Part shown: piece after piece, positions 1 to 10,260 of the stretch | Layout of the letters: the number at the start of each line of letters is the position of its first letter | How positions within the stretch are numbered: the first letter of the stretch is position 1 | NCBI RefSeq assembly: GCF_000143415.4 | Contig: NW_003314264.1 | Span: 2,825,444 to 2,889,443 of the forward strand | Source of the DNA: Selaginella moellendorffii | Taxonomy: Eukaryota; Streptophyta; Lycopodiopsida; Selaginellales; Selaginellaceae | Length of the DNA: 64,000 bases | Reading direction: 5' to 3' | The notes under the pieces: model-generated | Databases searched by the model: none | The model's input: the letters and a program-made list of their open reading frames with translations, nothing else | What the model was told of the DNA's origin: nothing | Made by a program: the position numbers and the translations under genes

Positions 1-341
1 ATCTTTTGCATTCTCCCTTTTGCTCATGAAACATATTTTAAATGTGTTTTTTAATAATTAATATTTTTCATAGTTATCTCTCAGAGGCCCTGGATGGAGA
101 CCATGCCAGCGTGAAACTTTCTTTCGTGGATATCTTCTTGGTCTTTTCTTGCAAAGACTGGTAGCAATGGCGGTGGGCGATCACCAAATGCGCGATAACT
201 ACATGTAACCATGACACCTCAAACAGCTCGTGGAATCTTGAAAATTCGACATGCAAGCGTGCTTCCAACCAGGATTTTTCCTCTTGGATTTCAAAACTTT
301 ACATGACCGACCAAAACTTTACATGATCGAGCTCAAAAACT
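1..341. other. intergenic, no gene seen
   Basis: AT-rich at the left edge, then mixed composition. It would hold the 3' flank of the HMA protein gene to its right. A short unit resembling 'acatgaccgaccaaaacttt' is repeated two to three times near 300-350. Only short open frames without recognisable similarity occur. Confidence 0.5.
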
Positions 342-789
342 TCACATGATCGAGCACGCGGAATTCGGGTTCTCTGCGCTAAACATTGTGGTGATGCTGT
401 CGTCGCGTACGGGCGGGCGAAAGCGCTGCTCGTATCCATAGTCATGATCATAGAGCTGCTCCTCGTACAGCGTCGCCATTGGCGTGTAGATGGCGACCTT
501 GGGATCGTAGAGATGGGCCGGCCAAAGCTCCACGGGCTTGCCCGCCCTGCGCAGCCGCTTGATGATGCGCTTGGGGTCTGCAGTGCCCGTGATCGTCACC
601 TTCTGAAGCTGCCGATCGATGTCGATGCTGTCGATCCCCGGCATGAAGAGCGCTCGCTTCACCAATCGCTCGCAGCGGTCAGAGTGCATCGGTACTCGCA
701 GCTCGATAAGCTGGAAAGGAGCAGAAGAGAGAACGTCAGATTCTTAGCGATTCTTACAAGACCAAGAGTTTCACGGAACGTACCCCCAT
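342..789 (-). CDS. heavy-metal-associated isoprenylated plant protein (HIPP/HPP-like)
   Basis: Two exons, complement(join(342..710,784..789)), 124 aa. Exon 1 is only ATG GGG followed by a perfect gtacgt donor; exon 2 opens with LIELRVPM, the first beta strand of an HMA domain. The domain fills roughly residues 3-70 and ends in the family-typical RRAGKPVELWP. The C-terminus is CSIM, a CaaX box that predicts farnesylation and membrane attachment. HIPP proteins bind soft metals or act as adaptors in stress signalling (family knowledge). Oddity: the usual M-x-C-x-x-C metal site reads M-H-S-D-R-C, so the first cysteine is a serine and metal binding may be weakened or lost. Being 124 aa with one HMA domain is normal for the family. 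The six-base coding exon is inferred; an unspliced start at the downstream Met (115 aa) would lose the first strand. Confidence 0.85.
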
Positions 790-1267
790 GTATTACAACT
801 AGAGCTAGACGATCGGTTCCTCGCGTTTCAGGACAAAAGTGCTGCAATTTAGAAGAAGAAACGCTGCGATAATCCTTGATTCTGGGGGGGACGAGGAGCT
901 AAACAACTATGATCCTTGACGTGAAAGCACTGGAAATGCTTTTGGATCTATGGAAAGAACTCTCCACTCATGAATTCCCAGGCAAGAAATATGCTCTGTT
1001 GTGGAGCTCCGTGTTGAGATTATAAAGACAGACACTGGCAACTGGCGGTTCCCCGACAGACAGCTGCCGGTTTGTAGGCGGCACGTAGGCAATTTCGAAG
1101 CACCCAAAGTCTTTGGAGGTTTGTGGCGCAACACTGTTAAAGATATGAAAATTGTGGTCTGGAATCTCACAACCAAGGCTCAAAAAAAAAAAAAAAAAAG
1201 AAAAAAAGAAAGAAGAAGATTCTTTTCCAAAGCCTATTAACATTTAACTTATTGTGATGACAATGCC
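790..1267. other. intergenic between HIPP and CYP72-clan genes
   Basis: About 480 bp containing the HIPP promoter (minus strand) and the 3' flank of the P450. A run of 17-18 A on the plus strand sits near 1182-1199 and is followed by a purine-rich stretch. No RNA gene or conserved open frame is visible. Confidence 0.5.
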
Positions 1268-3066
1268 TTAGATCTTTTGGACTAGCAGCTGGATGCCAGT
1301 GAAGGACTGGATCACGATTTGCACCGTGGGGTTGTGCCGGTAGTTTGGAGATAGCCGGAAGGAGAAATTTTGCAGCAGCATTGCGAGGACGACCTTGGCC
1401 TCCATCACTGCGAGTCCCTGCCCAATACACACTCGGGGGCCGAAGCTAAAACCAAGGAAGGCGTTTGGATGCTTGCATGCCTTCGTCGTCCCATTCGCAA
1501 AGCGCTCCGGCCTAAACTCGTTCGCGTCCGGTCCCCACAGCTCCGGGTCGTGCTGGAGCGACAGGATGGGAATGGTGATCCCCGTCCCTCGAGGAAGCTT
1601 GATTCCATTGCTGAGCACTGTGTCGTGGGAGCTCGCTCTGTTCATCTCCCCGGCAGCGGGGTAAAGCCTGAGAGTCTCAAGGATTATCATACCAACCTGG
1701 AAGAAATGTGACATTCTTGGGAACTGGAAAGAAGAAAAAAAAGAACTTGAGAGCTTACCACTTTGAGCTTGCTCAGAGTTTCTCCATCGTCCACTCCATT
1801 GGGAAAGTGTTGCTGGACCTCGGCTCTGGCTTTCTCTTGCCAGTCCGGGTGTGTTGCGAGCAATAGGAGCGCCCAGGCCAGTAATGAGGAACTCGTTTCG
1901 TGGCCAGCGAGGTAGAAAGTTTTGCATTCGTCCACTATAGCTTGCTCGGGAAACTTCACAGACTTACCGCCCGTTTCACCTTCCTCGAGGATCAAGCCCA
2001 GCAAGTCGCTTCCATATGGATGAGACGATCTCTCTCCCAGCTTAGCAGCGGCGATTCTTCGCTCTCGGATCAATGACAACAGAGTGCCATCGATTTCTCT
2101 GCGTAGCTTCCATATCTGGAAGTTTAGCTTTGTAGGAAGGTACCTGTGAGAGCTGACTGCTATCGATTAAACACTCAAAGAATGGTTTTGTACCTGAAGA
2201 ATGGTAGCCACGAGTTGTGGAAACATCTCACCAGCAGCACTCCCAGCAGAGTTAATCCTTGGAAAACTCGCTCGCCTTTCTCGTAGTTGCTACCAAACGA
2301 GGTGTGAGATATGACATCAGCCGCCAGCCTTTTGAGGTCTTGTTGGACTTCCACCTCGGTTTCTAGTCCTTTGGCATGCCCCACGCGCCTGCTCCACTTC
2401 TCCACCAGCTTTTCAGTACAATTTGTCATGGAAGAAAGCATTGCCTGGAAGGAAGATAATAAAAAAAGTGAAAGAATCGAAGTTAGAAAAGACCACCTTG
2501 AGCCTCTGCGTGTGAAAGGCAGGAGAGAGGACGCTTCTGTGGTGCGACCATTTATTTCCATTCAATCCAACGAGACCGGCGCCGATGAAGTCCAGCACAA
2601 ACTCGAGCTGCTGCTCCGATTTTTCGAATTTGTCGAACTGCTTGGAGAGAATCTCTCGGATGGAGTCGGGGTCGAAGACTACAACCCTCGGTTCGCTCAG
2701 CCACCGTATGAGATACGGTTTTCCTGCGCGAGAAAAAACTCAGTGAGCAAGCAAGCAAGCAAGCAAGCACGAGAGAGAGGGGGAACAAAGAAACTTACCG
2801 TATAACTTGGACCAAGCAGCAACGTCGGGGCTCACATGAGCAACGATGTCGTGACTTATTCCATCCATGCCTTTGTTCCTCGCGGCTTCTCTCCTGAATA
2901 ATATCTCCACGACGTTTCCAGCCAGAAAGATTGGAGGCGGTCCTTTGAGCCCTTGGCCGCGGAGAGCCGCTTCCAACTTCCTCATGTGCCACCATTTTAG
3001 CCCGCTTCGACAAATTCTCTCCAGGAACACGCAGATAGCGAGCGCCAGAGCCAAACTTCCCCACAT
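1268..3066 (-). CDS. cytochrome P450, CYP72 clan
   Basis: Five exons, complement(join(1268..1696,1759..2143,2194..2444,2497..2723,2799..3066)), 519 aa, all junctions GT-AG and in phase. The order is an N-terminal hydrophobic anchor (residues 1-20), a Pro-rich hinge (GPPPIFLAGNV), the CYP72-clan motif RYLPTKLNF near 249, the I-helix AGHETSS at 328, ExxR (ETLR) at 384-387, the PERF motif and the heme loop FGPRVCIG with Cys 467. The enzyme should be an ER-bound monooxygenase. CYP72-clan members oxidise hormones (brassinosteroids, gibberellins, cytokinins), terpenoids and fatty acids, so the substrate cannot be named. Its start codon lies only about 70 bp from the stop of the upstream PPR gene on the same strand. 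Intron 1 contains a short (CAAG)n run near 2746-2768. Confidence 0.92.
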
Positions 3067-3138
3067 TTTTTCCTTCCCTCCTCAGCTCAGCTGTCCGCCA
3101 CTCGTGGTATATGGGGGTAGAAAAGAGTAAAAAACTCG

Positions 3139-5166
3139 TCAGCGATGGACGATTTCCCCGGTGCTGTCGTCTTGCCCCATTTGTTTTTTAGTCTTGTGCC
3201 TCGCCGCCAATGGAATCCGGCTGTTGGAAAGCAGCACGAATCCCGCTCCAGAGCTTGGATCAGAATCAAAAACCAGTTTTGCTGCTCGGGCCCCATGGAA
3301 GCCGTCACTGTGGCTCCGACTAGCGGCCAAGAGAGTAATCCAATCGATGGAATCAGCAGCAAATGGCATGTTGGCCAGCAGCTCGTATGCATGCTCCAAG
3401 TATCCTCCTCGGCCCAGGAGATCGACCATGCAGCAGTAGTGCTGTTTCTTAGCTCGGATCCCATAGTCGCTCTCCATGGACGTGAAGTAGCATCGGCCGT
3501 CGTAAACTCGAGCTCCGGAGCTACACGAGATGAGGATCGAGACGAAGGATATGTCGTCCGGCGTGTAGAGCGCTCTCATATAATCAAAAGTTGATCTTGC
3601 TTGGTGGGAGTGGCCGTTTAGAGAGTACGCCGCGAGCATGGCACCGCAAGATATCCGGTTCTGCTCCGGCTGCCGAGTGAAAATCCTCTCGGCTTGTGTC
3701 AAGCGTCCGTTGCGAGCGTAGGCGCCGAGAATGCAAGTCCAGGAGATTTCATCGCGGTGTGGAAGCCCAGAGTAGAACAGGCACTCGGCTTCCTCAAGCT
3801 GAGCAGCCATGGAATACGCGGCGATCATCGTGGTCGACGAAACCATGTCGTGCTGCGGCATCCGGTCGAACAGATCCTTGGCCGAGTTGAGATGGCTCTT
3901 CACGGCATAGGCAGCGAGCAGAGAGTTCCATGAGACCAAATCCTTGCATGGAAGCTCGTCAAAAACTTGCTTTGCATTCTCCACGCTTCCGGCTTGCGCA
4001 TAAGAAGCCAAGAGAGCGTTGCATTGCACCAAGTTTACCTCCGGCAACTTTGCAAACATCTCCTTGGCGTTTTCCAAGAGGCCATTTTGGGTGTAGCCCG
4101 TGAGCATGGCATTCACGCTCACCACATTCTTCTCGGGCATCCGATCAAACAAGTCCTTCGCTCTGGCCATATCCCCGTGCTGAGCAAACGCCGCCAGCAT
4201 CGAGTTCCAAGATACGAGGTTCCACTGTGGTATCTCGTCAAACATGTCTTTGGCCTCGGCCAGCTTCCCGTCCCGAGCAAGCGCGGCCAGCATCGAGTTC
4301 CACAAGACCGTGTTGGCCTCGTAGCTCGCCGAAGCGCTGTCAAAGAAGCTCTTTGCCCGTCCAAAGTGGCCGTTTTGGGCGTAGGCGACGAGCATTGAGT
4401 TCAAGGACACAAGATTGTGCTCGGGCATGCGCTCAAACGTCCGCTTTGCTTGCTCCATATGCCCGTTTTGGGCATACGCCGCGAGCAAAGCGTTCCAAGA
4501 CACAAGGTTCCGCTGTGGCATTTCTCGGAAACATTTTTCAGCCTCTTCAGTGTTTCCCTCTTGCGAGTAAGAAGCTAAAAGTGATGTCCAGCAGAACAAA
4601 TCGTGCTCAGGCATAGCATCAAACACCGTAAACGCTTCCGCAAGATGCCCATTCTGGGCATATGCTACAAGAAGAGCATGCCAAGCTACCAAGTCCAACA
4701 TGGGAATCTGATCCAACAGCGCTTTAGTAAGACCCAAATTCCTGACTTTCGAGCTTGCAATCACCATGCTCGTCCACGAAACCAAGTTGGCCTCCGGCAT
4801 CCGCGAGAAGAGATCGCTGGTGAGCTCGAGATCCCCGTTTCGAGCGGCCGCCGATAGCAGCGTGTTCCACGCGAGTACACTATGCTGCGGCATTCGATCC
4901 AGCAGCAGCGCCATAGCTTCTCTGATAAACCCATTGTCGCAGTAGGCGGCGAGCATCAGGATCCAGGAAAAGATGTCCTTGCGCTGGATGCTGTGGAAGG
5001 CCGCAAGCGCCAGATCCACGCGGCCGTGCCGCCCGTGCATGGCGATGAGCTTGTTGAGGACAAAGAGATCGCGGCCATGGTGCGATCGCGCCAGCCGCTC
5101 GACGTCGCGCGCTTGGGACGGGCTCGCACAGCTCCGGATGAGAGCCAAGCACGCATCGCGCTCCAT
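3139..5166 (-). CDS. PPR protein, S-repeat rich, E-type end
   Basis: Single exon, 675 aa from the ATG at 5166 (the codon before it is GTG). After a short N-terminal segment (LALIRSC, a typical first L-type motif) there are about 15 tandem repeats of roughly 31 residues built on FDRMPERNLVSWNAMLAAYA with small changes. These S-type motifs are characteristic of lycophyte PLS PPR proteins. The end has a PPR-like SFVSILISCS block, YCCMVDLLGRGG and a partial E1 motif (WITLLAASRSH), then a divergent basic tail. There is no DYW deaminase domain. PPR proteins bind organelle RNA one base per repeat; an editing or processing role in mitochondria or plastid is inferred. No clear transit peptide can be read by eye. 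Its neighbour upstream (5530-7380) is a paralogue. Confidence 0.9.
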   Translation of the reverse strand: MERDACLALIRSCASPSQARDVERLARSHHGRDLFVLNKLIAMHGRHGRVDLALAAFHSIQRKDIFSWILMLAAYCDNGFIREAMALLLDRMPQHSVLAWNTLLSAAARNGDLELTSDLFSRMPEANLVSWTSMVIASSKVRNLGLTKALLDQIPMLDLVAWHALLVAYAQNGHLAEAFTVFDAMPEHDLFCWTSLLASYSQEGNTEEAEKCFREMPQRNLVSWNALLAAYAQNGHMEQAKRTFERMPEHNLVSLNSMLVAYAQNGHFGRAKSFFDSASASYEANTVLWNSMLAALARDGKLAEAKDMFDEIPQWNLVSWNSMLAAFAQHGDMARAKDLFDRMPEKNVVSVNAMLTGYTQNGLLENAKEMFAKLPEVNLVQCNALLASYAQAGSVENAKQVFDELPCKDLVSWNSLLAAYAVKSHLNSAKDLFDRMPQHDMVSSTTMIAAYSMAAQLEEAECLFYSGLPHRDEISWTCILGAYARNGRLTQAERIFTRQPEQNRISCGAMLAAYSLNGHSHQARSTFDYMRALYTPDDISFVSILISCSSGARVYDGRCYFTSMESDYGIRAKKQHYCCMVDLLGRGGYLEHAYELLANMPFAADSIDWITLLAASRSHSDGFHGARAAKLVFDSDPSSGAGFVLLSNSRIPLAARHKTKKQMGQDDSTGEIVHR

Positions 5167-5529
5167 CACGCCATGTGGCAGGCTCTCTACGTGACACGTC
5201 AGACCCCAAAAACTCTAACTATTGCCAAGTCATTACTAACCGATGTGATAGTTTATCATTGAAAAGTAATAAGAAGATGTTTGCCGGGCATTCCATTCCA
5301 TACGTTGCTCTCACGTCGACTGACAACTTTCCGCTTTCCTTCAAAGAAATCAAGACAGCTTTTACAGAAAGTTGTTTGAAGCGCTTCATGACGACAAAGA
5401 CACAACACAATCCCAGATTTTCAAGGAATCCCTCCTTGATCTTCTTATATAGACAACTTTTTTCTGTCCTTTCACCACGAGTCGAAATATTGCAGCGAAA
5501 ACTTCGAAAGATGTATCATACTACACGAA
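5167..5529. other. intergenic between two PPR genes
   Basis: About 360 bp of moderate GC with no feature I can name. It must contain the promoter of the downstream PPR gene and the 3' end of the upstream one, both on the minus strand. Confidence 0.5.
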
Positions 5530-7380
5530 TCACGCTTTCAGCGCATTTCCCAGGACCACATACGCTGCTCCGGCATTGACACTTTCCACTGCTCGAAAGC
5601 TCTTTTCCTTGAATGAATCAGCATCCGGGCTTCTGCAGGAAGCTCCCAGCAGGCTCATCCATCCCTCCGAGTTGGGCTCGTATGGCATCGTCTCAATGAG
5701 CTCCTGCGCCATGCCAAAGTAGCCACCCCTCGCCAAGAGATCAACCATGCAACTGTAGTGCTGTATTCCCGGGCAAATGTTGTAGTCCTGAATCATCGAC
5801 TGGAAGTAACACCGTCCAGAGTAAACGTCTCCCTCATGGCTGCACGAGATTATCGCCGACGTAAAAGAAGACTCATCGCGAAGAACGGTCAGTGCCATCG
5901 AGGCAAAGAGATTCTCAAAGATGCCACGCGATTCCCCGTTGCTCCAGCACCAGGCGAGCACCGCGCTCCATTCGGCAACACCCAAGAAACTGTAAGGAAT
6001 GCGCTCAAAGAGACAAAGAGCGTTTCTCATGTACCCATTCCGGGCATAAGCGGCAAGCATCGCATTCCATGAAATGGAGCTTCTATGAGGCATTGTATAA
6101 AATATTCTCTGAGCATCTTCAATCTCTCCCACGCAAGCGTAAGAGCTTAGCATGCACGTCCACGAAATAGAATCTCTCTCAGGCATTCGATCGAATGTGC
6201 TCTTTGTTACTTCTAGATCTCCCATCTGGGCATATGCAGCAAGCACTGCATTCCAAGAGACCAAATCAATCGCTACCATAGAATCAAAAAAGTTTTTGGC
6301 AATCGACGGCTCCCCGGCCTGCACAAAACCTGCTAGCATTGCATTGCACAGGACAAGATTCCATTCCGGAATCTGGTAGAAGATCTGCTGTGCTTTCTGC
6401 AGATTCCCGTTCCTGGAATGGACCGCCAGGATCGAGCTCCAGGAGTACGAATCGTGGCAAGGCATCGAATGGAAGAGCTCGGCGGCTTCATGCCCGTTCA
6501 CCATAGATCCAAGAACAACGTTCCACGAGATTAAATCCCGCCACGGCATTCGATCAAACAGCTCCCGCAATTCGCAGAGATTCCCCGCCTGGGCATTTGC
6601 ATTAAGAAGCGCATTCCAGGAAACCAGATCGTGCTGAGGCATTCGATCAAAGATCTCTTTCGCAACTCGAGAGTTGTTATCAGCTGCGATCAGGATCGAG
6701 GTCCAGGACATCAAATTCCTCTCTGGCATCGCCTCGAATAAGCGCAGAGCGGATATAAAGTCCCGGTTTTGTGCATACATGTCAAGCAGCAAGTTCCACG
6801 AGACCAAGTTCCACTCGGGGAGTTTTTCAAAGAATTCTTGTGCAAATCCAACGTCTTCTCCTGCAAATGCTGCGAGCATGCTGTTCCAGGCTACAAGATC
6901 TCGCTGTGGCATCTCTTCAAAGATATGATGAGCTCTAGGAAAGTTCCCCACTCTGGCAAATGCTGCGATCATTGAAGTACAACACACAATATCCTTGTCA
7001 GGCATGTCGGAGAAAACTTCCTCGGCAGCACAAAGATCATCGTTGTCAAGAAACGCGACCAGAATCAACGAAAACGACACCATGTCCCTCTGCGGCATCT
7101 GATCATACAGCGTTTTGACAATCTCCAGATGCCCAGCTTTGGCATATGCGGACATGAGCAAAACCCAGCTGAAAACGTTGCCGCTGCTGCCCAGGCTCGC
7201 AAAGGTCTCTTGAGCATCGCTTGCGCTGCCGACCCTCCCATACATTTCAATGACCTTGTTGTAGAGGAAAACATCATCACTGGCTCCCACCACCCTCTTG
7301 ATTTCCAAATGGATCTCCCTCGCAGCACCAAGAGTTTTGCAGTTGCGAAGGGTTTCAAGGCATCTCCCCCGATCGAGCAT
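5530..7380 (-). CDS. PPR protein, S-repeat rich, truncated E1 end
   Basis: Single exon, 616 aa, start ATG at 7380 (MLDRGRCLETLRNC). About 14 repeats of some 31 residues follow the pattern FEEMPQRDLVAWNSMLAAFA. One repeat is shortened (IAADNNSRVAKEIFDRMP), which suggests loss of part of a motif. The C-terminal part has SFTSAIISCSHEGDVYSG, SCMVDLLARGGYF and E1-like GWMSLLGASCR, and stops at AAYVVLGNALKA, so the E1 motif is complete or nearly so and no DYW domain follows. Organelle RNA binding is inferred from the family. A decayed copy of this gene's last 300 bp lies at 21925-22256. The start codon is about 70 bp from the stop of the next PPR gene on the same strand. Confidence 0.9.
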   Translation of the reverse strand: MLDRGRCLETLRNCKTLGAAREIHLEIKRVVGASDDVFLYNKVIEMYGRVGSASDAQETFASLGSSGNVFSWVLLMSAYAKAGHLEIVKTLYDQMPQRDMVSFSLILVAFLDNDDLCAAEEVFSDMPDKDIVCCTSMIAAFARVGNFPRAHHIFEEMPQRDLVAWNSMLAAFAGEDVGFAQEFFEKLPEWNLVSWNLLLDMYAQNRDFISALRLFEAMPERNLMSWTSILIAADNNSRVAKEIFDRMPQHDLVSWNALLNANAQAGNLCELRELFDRMPWRDLISWNVVLGSMVNGHEAAELFHSMPCHDSYSWSSILAVHSRNGNLQKAQQIFYQIPEWNLVLCNAMLAGFVQAGEPSIAKNFFDSMVAIDLVSWNAVLAAYAQMGDLEVTKSTFDRMPERDSISWTCMLSSYACVGEIEDAQRIFYTMPHRSSISWNAMLAAYARNGYMRNALCLFERIPYSFLGVAEWSAVLAWCWSNGESRGIFENLFASMALTVLRDESSFTSAIISCSHEGDVYSGRCYFQSMIQDYNICPGIQHYSCMVDLLARGGYFGMAQELIETMPYEPNSEGWMSLLGASCRSPDADSFKEKSFRAVESVNAGAAYVVLGNALKA

Positions 7381-7449
7381 GAAATGATTCTTTCAAAGCA
7401 ACACCTCCCTGGAACTTTTTTAAACTCGCAGCATCTTCTCGCATCTAGT

Positions 7450-10260
7450 TTAGGGTACACGTGTCTTCGTCTCCTCTTGCCACCTAAGCATGTTCGTCAT
7501 GAGAACGTAGGCCGCGGCGTCGTCCCTGTCTATCTTCACGAGCGCTTCAAAGGCCACTCGTCCCACTCGCGCGTCCTTCCACTTGTGACACGCCCCAAGC
7601 AGCGTCCTCCACACCAGCGCGCTAGCTTCGCCAGGCAATCCTTCCACCATCGCCAGCGCTTCCTCTAGCTGGTTTGCTCGGCCCAGGAGATCCACCACGC
7701 AAACGTAGTGCTCCATCGCCGGCTTGATCCCATACCTGGCCTCCATCTCCGCCAGGAGCTTCCTGCCGCGACCGACGAGCCCGGCGTGGCTGAAAGCGCT
7801 GAGGACGCACGTAAGCGCGACGTCGTCTGGCCGGACGCCTTCGTCTTGCATCCCGCGGAAGAGCTCCAAAACTCTGGCGATGTCTCCGACCCTGCTGTAT
7901 CCCGAGATGAGCGAGGTCCAGCCGATGGAGCCGGGCTTTCCAGCGCTGTCGAAGACGAGCTGAGCGTCTCTGGCGCTGCTGCATTTGCCGTAGACGTCGA
8001 TCATGGAGTTTGAGACGGCGTCGTCGTCGTCGTCGGTGGCTCCTGCTCTCAAGATCTCGGAGTGGACTCTCCGGAGAGTTTCGAGAGAAGCTGAGCGTCC
8101 ACAGCTCTTCAAAGCCGCGAGGAAGAGCCGAGAGTCGTGAGCGCAGTGGTAGCTTTGAGTTCTCATCAGCCTCTGGAACATCTCTACACCGAGCTCGTCC
8201 TCGTTGTTCTCAAAGTATCCCAGCGTCAGCTCGGTGCGCACCTCGTAGCTCGGGGACGGGATAGCATCGAAGAACTTGCGTGCGTCGCCCATGCTTCCAC
8301 ACCTGGAGTACATCTCCACGATCTTGCTGGCCACGAACTTGTCCAAGTCGAGACCACGCTGTGCGGCTTGCGAGTGGAGGTCATTTCCTCTCTTCAGCGC
8401 TTCCATCTTCCCACCCTTACCATCTTCTTTGGCAGCAAGAGTGATGCAAGCTTTCAATGCCGCCACGTAGCTCCGACAGTCCGGCTCAAAGCCTTCGTCT
8501 TTCATCCGAGTGAAAATGCTGAAAGCCGAGTCTGGATCATCCTTGTCGACGTAGCCGAGCATCAAAGCTGTCCATGACACCACGTCGTGTCGACGAATCT
8601 TGTCGAAAACTCGTCTCGCATTTTCCAGGCTTCCGCATTTTGCGTATAGAGCGATAAGAGTACTTGCGAGAAAAACGTCCCCACCATCAAAGCAGCCCAG
8701 TTCTTCAGCCTCGGACTCCAGCTCCAAGCCTTTTCTCAGAGCCTCAACTTTCAAAATGCTCCCATCCTGCGTCTGGGTGCCTGCTTCCTTCTCTGCCAGT
8801 CCGGAGCAAGCAGTAAGAACAGCGACAAAAGTCCGAGCGTCTGGAGTGTACCTCTTGGCCTTCATTGACGTGAAAAGCTCCAAAGCCAGCTCTTCGCCAC
8901 CATTTTCAGCGTAGCCCAGAAGCAAAGCCGTCCAGGAAACGACATCGTGACGAACCATTCCGTCGAAAACTCTTTGAGCACAAGTCAAGCTCCTGCACTT
9001 CGCGTACATGTCGACTAGCGTACTGGCCAGAAACAAGTCCGAATCCCAGCTACGGTTTGCTGCTTGAGAGTGTAAAATACTCCCCCTTTCCAAGGCCTCA
9101 ACTTTGACAAGCTTTCCGTCGATTCTCCGGCCTTCTTCCTTCGCTGCCATGCTTCCACAGGCCTTGAGAGCAGCGACGAAAGCTCTGGTGTCGAGTACAA
9201 AGCTCTTCTGTGACAGCGTCCGGGAAAAGATCTTCAAGGCCACCTCGGGCTGTCCGTTCTCTACGAGTCCGAGCATGAGAGCTGTAAGCGAGACGACGCT
9301 GCGGTTTGGAGTTCTTTCGAACACGTCGATGGCATCCTCAAGGCTCCCACATTTCGCATACAAGTCCACCAACGCTCCAGCGACAACCCTGTGTAACTCA
9401 CAGCCATTTCTCGCCGCTCGAGCATGCAGAGCTCTTCCGGTTTCCAAGGCCTTCGGCTTCACCACCTTCCCGTCCACTGCCCGGCCCTGCTCATTGCTCG
9501 CCAGACTCGTGCACGCGTTCAGAGCAGCCACGAAAGTTGGAGCATCCGGTTCCAATCCTCCCATGTACGAGAACAAATCCAGAGCGATCTCTGGTCGTCC
9601 ATTCTCGCAGTAGCCGAGCACGAGTGAGGTCCAAGCAACCACGCTATGCGCTTTCATCCTGTCGAAAACCCTGCGCGAGTCCTCCAAACTCCCACACTTG
9701 GCGTACAAATCCACCAAGTTGCTGCCCACGAAGACGTCGGAGCGATCCAAGCCGAGCTTGGCAGCCTGGGAATGTAAAGACATACACTCGTTCAGGCATT
9801 TCATCCTCACGAATTTTCCATGAACTTTGAGCTGACCTTGTTCTTCCTTGGTAGCCAGATTGGAGCAGGCCTTCAGTGCCGCCAAGAAAGTGGGACGATC
9901 CGGCTCACATCTGGCCGGAGCCACCATCATCTCTCCAAAAACGTGCAACGCAGCCTCGCCCTGGCCGTTTTCGGCATAGCCGGAGATGAGAGAGGTCCAC
10001 GACACGACGTCCCGATGCTTCATACCGTCGAATGCTGCTCGCGCGAGCTCCATGCTGCCGCATTTGGAATACATGCCTACCAGGGCGCTGCCGACGAAGG
10101 CATCGGCGTCGTCCCCATTCTCGACCGCCTGCTTGTGGATTCGCTGGCCGCTCTTGAGATCCCTGGACTGCGCGCACGCCCTGAGCGACGCGAGAAGCGC
10201 CGTGATCCGCTCCCTTTGCTGCGGCGATCGGACGAGGACATCCGCATTCTTGCCGCGCAT
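7450..10260 (-). CDS. PLS-class PPR protein, E-type end
   Basis: Single exon, 936 aa from the ATG at 10260 (MRGKNADVL); the longer in-frame reading starts at TTG. P-L-S triplets run through the protein. The L motif reads VGSALVGMYSKCGSMELA and the S motif VSWTSLISGYAENG, and the insertions between triplets are long and variable with many Lys and Glu. The last blocks are TCVLSAFSHAGLVGRG, VCVVDLLGRANQLEEA, an E1 motif (WRTLLGACHKWKDARVG) and AAYVLMTNM, then a basic tail ending KTRVP. No DYW domain is present, so if this is an editing factor it would need a DYW partner in trans (known for E-class proteins). The repeat layout differs from the two S-rich neighbours, so these are not recent tandem copies. 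Confidence 0.92.
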   Translation of the reverse strand: MRGKNADVLVRSPQQRERITALLASLRACAQSRDLKSGQRIHKQAVENGDDADAFVGSALVGMYSKCGSMELARAAFDGMKHRDVVSWTSLISGYAENGQGEAALHVFGEMMVAPARCEPDRPTFLAALKACSNLATKEEQGQLKVHGKFVRMKCLNECMSLHSQAAKLGLDRSDVFVGSNLVDLYAKCGSLEDSRRVFDRMKAHSVVAWTSLVLGYCENGRPEIALDLFSYMGGLEPDAPTFVAALNACTSLASNEQGRAVDGKVVKPKALETGRALHARAARNGCELHRVVAGALVDLYAKCGSLEDAIDVFERTPNRSVVSLTALMLGLVENGQPEVALKIFSRTLSQKSFVLDTRAFVAALKACGSMAAKEEGRRIDGKLVKVEALERGSILHSQAANRSWDSDLFLASTLVDMYAKCRSLTCAQRVFDGMVRHDVVSWTALLLGYAENGGEELALELFTSMKAKRYTPDARTFVAVLTACSGLAEKEAGTQTQDGSILKVEALRKGLELESEAEELGCFDGGDVFLASTLIALYAKCGSLENARRVFDKIRRHDVVSWTALMLGYVDKDDPDSAFSIFTRMKDEGFEPDCRSYVAALKACITLAAKEDGKGGKMEALKRGNDLHSQAAQRGLDLDKFVASKIVEMYSRCGSMGDARKFFDAIPSPSYEVRTELTLGYFENNEDELGVEMFQRLMRTQSYHCAHDSRLFLAALKSCGRSASLETLRRVHSEILRAGATDDDDDAVSNSMIDVYGKCSSARDAQLVFDSAGKPGSIGWTSLISGYSRVGDIARVLELFRGMQDEGVRPDDVALTCVLSAFSHAGLVGRGRKLLAEMEARYGIKPAMEHYVCVVDLLGRANQLEEALAMVEGLPGEASALVWRTLLGACHKWKDARVGRVAFEALVKIDRDDAAAYVLMTNMLRWQEETKTRVP

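Noticed and set aside
444-872. 142-codon plus-strand frame opposite the HIPP gene
   Set aside because: Antisense shadow of the HMA exon; no domain, and the minus strand has HMA and CaaX signatures with proper splice sites.
2746-2768. (CAAG)n run as a functional element
   Set aside because: Short microsatellite in an intron of the CYP72-clan gene; nothing suggests function.
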